Shown here piece after piece: positions 6,318-9,916 of a stretch of 9,916 nucleotides of DNA (its first letter is position 1; every line of letters begins with the position of its first letter). The notes under the pieces were generated by a model, which did not search any database, was not told the DNA's origin, and saw nothing but the letters and a program-made list of their open reading frames with translations. The DNA is from a candidate division WWE3 bacterium (lineage in GTDB: Bacteria; Patescibacteriota; WWE3; 2-01-FULL-39-13): contig JALWZX010000075.1 of assembly GCA_027002375.1 (NCBI GenBank), positions 1 through 9,916 on the forward strand, given 5' to 3'. A program made the position numbers and the translations under genes.

Positions 6318-9251
6318 ATGAGTGATAAAAAAACGTTTAAACCTGTTGATTCTAAATTTGATTTAGTTTCACTAGAGAAAGATGTTTTAAATTTTTGGGA
6401 TCAAAAAGAAATTTTTAAAAAAGTTGATGAGAAATATAAAAATAGTAAAGAGTGGGTTTATTACGACGGGCCAATTACTGCAAACGGAATGCCACATTAT
6501 GGGCATGCGATAACATGGCTAATGAAAGATATTGTACCAAGATACCACACAATGAAGGGTGAATATGTAAGTAGAAATATAGGGTGGGATTGTCAAGGTA
6601 TTTTAGTTGAATATGAAGTTGAAAAAGAACTCGGTTTTAAGCATAAACACGATATAGAAGAAATGGGTGTAGATAAGTTTAACGCATTGTGTCGCAAGTC
6701 AGTGTTAGACCATAGAAAAGATATGATTGAATATGAGACAAGACTCGGGCGTTGGATAGATCATACAGATGAATATGCCACTATGGATAAAGATTATATA
6801 GAAAGTATGTGGTGGGCTATTAGTGAGCTAAATAAAAAAGGCTTATTATATGAGGGCCATAAGGTTGTGGCGTATTCTACTAGAGCTGGTATGACTTTAT
6901 CTGCTCATGAAGTTGCAGATGGTGGTTATAAAGATATTGTAGATGAAGCTGTAACACTAAAATTTAAAGTGCGAAATACTAGTAATAATGCAGATGCAAG
7001 TGCTGTAACAAATACTGAAAATACTTATATATTAGCTTGGACTACAACCCCTTGGACATTACCAGGTAACTTAATGCTTGCTATTGGTAAAAAGATCGAA
7101 TATGTAAAAGTGAAATCAGGTAATGAATATTATATCTTAGCAAAAGAAGCGTTAGAAAGAGTTTTTGGTGAAGATGGTAATTATGAAATTGTAGAAGATA
7201 TAAAAGTAGAAGATCTAGTTGATACAGAATATGAGCCATTATTTCCATACTATGAGAACAAACGTAGCGAAGGTGCTTTTCGTGTAATTTATGCTGACCA
7301 TGTAAACACTGAAGAAGGTACTGGTGTTGTGCATTTAGCACCATATGGTGAAGACGATTTCAATATATTTTTAGAAATGGGCATGAGTTTGTTTGATTAT
7401 TTGAATGATACGGGGGAATTCACAGATGAAATCCCAGATTATACCGGAATGTTTTATAAAAAAGCGAATAAACAAATTATAAAAGACTTAGAAGAGAAGG
7501 GTTTGTTATTTAAGCACGAAGAATATACACATAGTATGCCTATGTGTTACAGAACCAAAACCCCGTTGATATATAAGCCAATCCAAAGTTGGTATGTTGC
7601 GATAAATAAAATAAAGCCCGAATTAGTTCGTGAAGCAGAAACTATAAATTGGGTTCCAGAAAGAATGAAAAAGAGATTCTTAAGGTGGATAGAAGGTGCT
7701 AGAGATTGGTCATTAAGTAGAAGAAGATTTTGGGGAACTCCAATGCCAATTTGGGTTAATGATAAAACTGGTGAAAAAGTGTTTGTGAGTTCCTTTAAAG
7801 AATTAGAAAAATTAAGTGGTCAAAAATTACCTGAAGATTTTGACCCACATAAGCCATTTGTAGATGATATAACATGGCAAGGTAAAGATGGTGGAACATT
7901 TAGAAGATTGCCTGAAGTAATAGATGTTTGGTTTGATAGTGGGTCCATGCCGTTTGCTAGATATCATTACCCATTTGAAAATCAGGAATTATTTGAAAAG
8001 AGATTTCCAGCAGAGTATATAAGTGAATCCGATGATCAGATAAGATTATGGTTTTATACAATGTTTATTCTTGGTGTGGCGCTTTTTGATAAAGCACCAT
8101 TTAAGAATGTCATTGTTACGGGAATGTTGGGTGATGAGCAAGGTAAAAAGCTATCAAAAAGCGCCCACAATTACCCACCAATAGAAGAAGTTTTTGAAAA
8201 ATATGGCGGTGACATGCTTAGATACTTCTTGTCTACATCACAAATTTCTCGTGGCGAATTTGCTAACTTTTCATACAGATACCTAGAAGAAACAAGAAAA
8301 TCATTTTTTACAACTCTATGGAACAGTTACAGATATTTCGTTACATACGCAACATTATATAATTTTGGTAATGAAGATGTAGCTAAAAATATAGACGACT
8401 TATCAATAGAAAATGTTTTAGATAGATGGATACTGGCGAGATTTAAGCAAACAGCAAACAGAATGGATAGCTTTTTAAGTAAATACGAAGTAATGTATGG
8501 GGCAAGAGAATTAGCTCCATTTGTAGAAGATCTATCTACTTGGTATATAAGAAGATCAAGAGATCGTATCTCATCGGGTGATAAAGACGCTCTTAAGACT
8601 TTGTATTATGTATTATTGAATTTTACTAAACTAATGGCGCCTTATGTTCCACTTTTAGCAGATGGAATGTACAGAAATTTGGCTAGCATTGATGATTCAA
8701 TGCCTGAATCTGTGCATATGTGTGAATTCCCAACATATAATGATTTAACAGAAGAAGAAAATAAACTGATGGGTGATATGGAAACCGTTAGAAAAATTGC
8801 ATCACTTGCGAATTCCACAAGAAAACAAGCTCAAATACCTGTAAGACAACCATTATCTGAGATGATAGTAATGGGAATTACAGGTTTAGCTGATGAATAT
8901 GTTCAATTATTAAAAGACGAATTAAATGTAAAAGAAGTTAAGTTTGAGAAAACGATAAATGATAGTTTGGATGATATATATGCAGTACAAGAAGAGGGCA
9001 AATTAAAGGTGGCTTTAAACACAGTTTTAACAGACGATCTGAAACTAGAGGGTAAGGCAAGAGAACTAGTTAGAGAAATTCAAAAGTTAAGAAAACAAGC
9101 AGATGTTGCATGGAATGAATATGTAGATGTTACATACCCAGATGAAAATGACTACACAAAAGTAGTTGAAAAGTTTGGTGATGAAATAAAAACAAAAACA
9201 TATGTTAAAAACTTAAAAAAGGGTGAGAAATTTGAACTAAGTAGGTTGTAG
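6318..9251 (+). CDS. ileS: Isoleucyl-tRNA synthetase, type 2 (eukaryote/archaea-like)
   Basis: IleRS charges tRNA-Ile with isoleucine using ATP and hydrolyses mischarged Val-tRNA. The 977 residues are a little short for the type 2 family. The class I signature is HYGH at 60-63 in PHYGHAI, the form typical of type 2 enzymes; it is followed by GWDCQG, where most relatives have GWDCHG. The editing domain has the threonine-rich TTTPWTLPGN at 242-251 and GTGVVHLAPYGEDDF near 334-348. WFDSGS is at 538-543 and the KMSKS-type loop is KLSKS at 611-615. An anticodon-binding helical domain follows (SRDRISSGDK region), and then a C-terminal extension without the cysteine-rich zinc tail of type 1 IleRS. 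Type 2 enzymes are generally mupirocin-tolerant; that is family knowledge, not shown here. The ATG has no Shine-Dalgarno and lies behind the T-box leader. The next gene begins over 80 bases later. Confidence 0.97.
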   Translation: MSDKKTFKPVDSKFDLVSLEKDVLNFWDQKEIFKKVDEKYKNSKEWVYYDGPITANGMPHYGHAITWLMKDIVPRYHTMKGEYVSRNIGWDCQGILVEYEVEKELGFKHKHDIEEMGVDKFNALCRKSVLDHRKDMIEYETRLGRWIDHTDEYATMDKDYIESMWWAISELNKKGLLYEGHKVVAYSTRAGMTLSAHEVADGGYKDIVDEAVTLKFKVRNTSNNADASAVTNTENTYILAWTTTPWTLPGNLMLAIGKKIEYVKVKSGNEYYILAKEALERVFGEDGNYEIVEDIKVEDLVDTEYEPLFPYYENKRSEGAFRVIYADHVNTEEGTGVVHLAPYGEDDFNIFLEMGMSLFDYLNDTGEFTDEIPDYTGMFYKKANKQIIKDLEEKGLLFKHEEYTHSMPMCYRTKTPLIYKPIQSWYVAINKIKPELVREAETINWVPERMKKRFLRWIEGARDWSLSRRRFWGTPMPIWVNDKTGEKVFVSSFKELEKLSGQKLPEDFDPHKPFVDDITWQGKDGGTFRRLPEVIDVWFDSGSMPFARYHYPFENQELFEKRFPAEYISESDDQIRLWFYTMFILGVALFDKAPFKNVIVTGMLGDEQGKKLSKSAHNYPPIEEVFEKYGGDMLRYFLSTSQISRGEFANFSYRYLEETRKSFFTTLWNSYRYFVTYATLYNFGNEDVAKNIDDLSIENVLDRWILARFKQTANRMDSFLSKYEVMYGARELAPFVEDLSTWYIRRSRDRISSGDKDALKTLYYVLLNFTKLMAPYVPLLADGMYRNLASIDDSMPESVHMCEFPTYNDLTEEENKLMGDMETVRKIASLANSTRKQAQIPVRQPLSEMIVMGITGLADEYVQLLKDELNVKEVKFEKTINDSLDDIYAVQEEGKLKVALNTVLTDDLKLEGKARELVREIQKLRKQADVAWNEYVDVTYPDENDYTKVVEKFGDEIKTKTYVKNLKKGEKFELSRL

Positions 9252-9320
9252 ATAGGCCATTATATTACAATTCATGATCTATAATAGTTATTAGCGTTTA
9301 GTAGTAGCATGAAACTTAGA

Positions 9321-9357
9321 TTTTTAGTTAGTGCAGTATGAGAAATATAACTAAAAA
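9321..9357. repeat. 10-bp inverted repeat enclosing an ATG
   Basis: TTTTTAGTTA (9321-9330) is perfectly complementary to TAACTAAAAA (9348-9357) across a 17-base loop that contains the ATG at 9338. It is not followed by a T-run on the plus strand. It may be a hairpin in the leader of the NUDIX-like gene, a chance AT-rich match, or a remnant of an inserted element. The intervening 9252-9320 is AT-rich and shows no convincing terminator for ileS. Confidence 0.5.
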
Positions 9358-9837
9358 AATATTAGCTTAGAGGATCTCAAAAGAGAACTAGAATCTGTAG
9401 GTGTTGACATCTCTAAATGGGGTACAGGTAAGACAAAAACACTAGCACATCTTCAAAAAGAAATTGAAAGCGGAGAATCAACTCTTATTATTACAGAAAT
9501 TGGTGATTTGTTAAGACAAATTTCGGTTTCTGCAGGAGATGTTTATTGTAAATGTTCTAATGGAAAGGAATATCGATTAGAAGAGACTAAACAAATATTT
9601 AATGATGGTCGTGAAAGGCGTAGAAATTTACCTCAAGCTATCTCGGAAAAGATTAAACCTGATGAAACACCTGAAGAGACTATGCTTCGTGGCATTAATG
9701 AGGAACTTGGATTACATGGTAACGTTAAATTAACCAAAATAGGTGTCAATGATCAAACTGGATATTCTAATAGCTACCCAGGCTTATTATGGTGTAATGG
9801 ACATTTTGTGTTGGTGAAACGGAAGAAAAGGTATTAA
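9338..9837 (+). pseudogene. NUDIX-type hydrolase relative, frameshifted
   Basis: The coherent frame runs from 9355 (just after a stop at 9352-9354) to the stop TAA at 9835-9837. It reads SLEDLKRELESVGVD, SKWGTGKTKTLAHLQKEI, then FNDGRERRRNLPQAISEKIK and a degenerate NUDIX box at about 9661-9720. That box keeps the E-x7-R spacing and the EELGL metal-binding end, but has Glu where the leading Gly should be and Gly after the Arg. No ATG or GTG lies in this frame before the conserved N-terminal part; the first TTG (9508) would delete about 50 coherent residues. An ATG at 9338 in frame 2 reads MRNITKK into a run of seven A (9353-9359); one slip there joins the two frames. Near the end, frame 3 (9798-9869) encodes ETEEKVLITRQTDK, which may be the displaced C-terminus. 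Loss of function, a sequencing error or programmed slippage are all possible. Confidence 0.55.
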
Positions 9838-9916
9838 TAACAAGACAAACTGATAAACTCTCCTCATTATGACCAATGTTTTAAAAAAAACTATCAATAT
9901 CCGTGTCCAAGATGTT

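Noticed and set aside
7081..7344. 87-codon minus-strand frame in ileS
   Set aside because: It is antisense to the conserved editing domain, and its composition is that of a reversed reading.
9262..9288. ATTATA/TATAAT pairing after ileS as its terminator
   Set aside because: The 6-bp AT-only stem with a long loop and no T-run is too weak to call.

Overview
This is an AT-rich bacterial window. It carries the 3' part of a division and cell wall (dcw) cluster, a convergent transporter gene, a T-box-controlled isoleucyl-tRNA synthetase gene, and the remains of a NUDIX-type gene. A candidate-phyla (Patescibacteria/CPR-like) or similarly streamlined bacterium fits best. The evidence is low GC, very compact genes, a reduced murG-ftsQ-ftsA-ftsZ order with no murC, murB or ddl between murG and ftsQ, a short eukaryote/archaea-like (type 2) IleRS, and no Shine-Dalgarno sequence before any of six start codons. 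This lineage call is an inference; no marker gene here settles it. The standard genetic code fits: the conserved genes contain no internal UGA, and Trp is UGG.

Layout: (1) Bases 2-4535, plus strand: the C-terminal part of MurG (cut by the window edge), FtsQ/DivIB, a 162-base gap with a strong stem-loop and a competing pairing, FtsA, FtsZ with a very long acidic linker, and a 51-codon single-pass membrane protein gene starting one base after the ftsZ stop. The end of this small gene is formed by a perfect GC-rich palindrome (4504-4530). (2) Bases 4610-5830, minus strand: a 406-residue MFS-type permease, convergent to the division genes. Its -10 box lies so close to the ATG that the mRNA may be leaderless. 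(3) Bases 5831-6317: a divergent control region with a promoter and a T-box riboswitch (T-box sequence, antiterminator, competing intrinsic terminator). (4) Bases 6318-9251, plus strand: type 2 IleRS, 977 residues. (5) Bases 9252-9916: a 10-bp inverted repeat around an ATG, then a NUDIX-like reading frame that has lost its in-frame start and seems frameshifted again near its end.

The first block serves peptidoglycan precursor synthesis (MurG, lipid II) and assembly of the division ring (FtsZ filaments anchored to the membrane by FtsA, with FtsQ linking to the periplasmic divisome). The ileS unit is separate. It should be switched on when uncharged tRNA-Ile binds the nascent leader and blocks the terminator. 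I found no mobile element, CRISPR array, tRNA or rRNA gene. The least explained items are the small membrane gene behind ftsZ with its palindromic end, the structured ftsQ-ftsA gap, the T-box in this unusual context, and the broken NUDIX gene.
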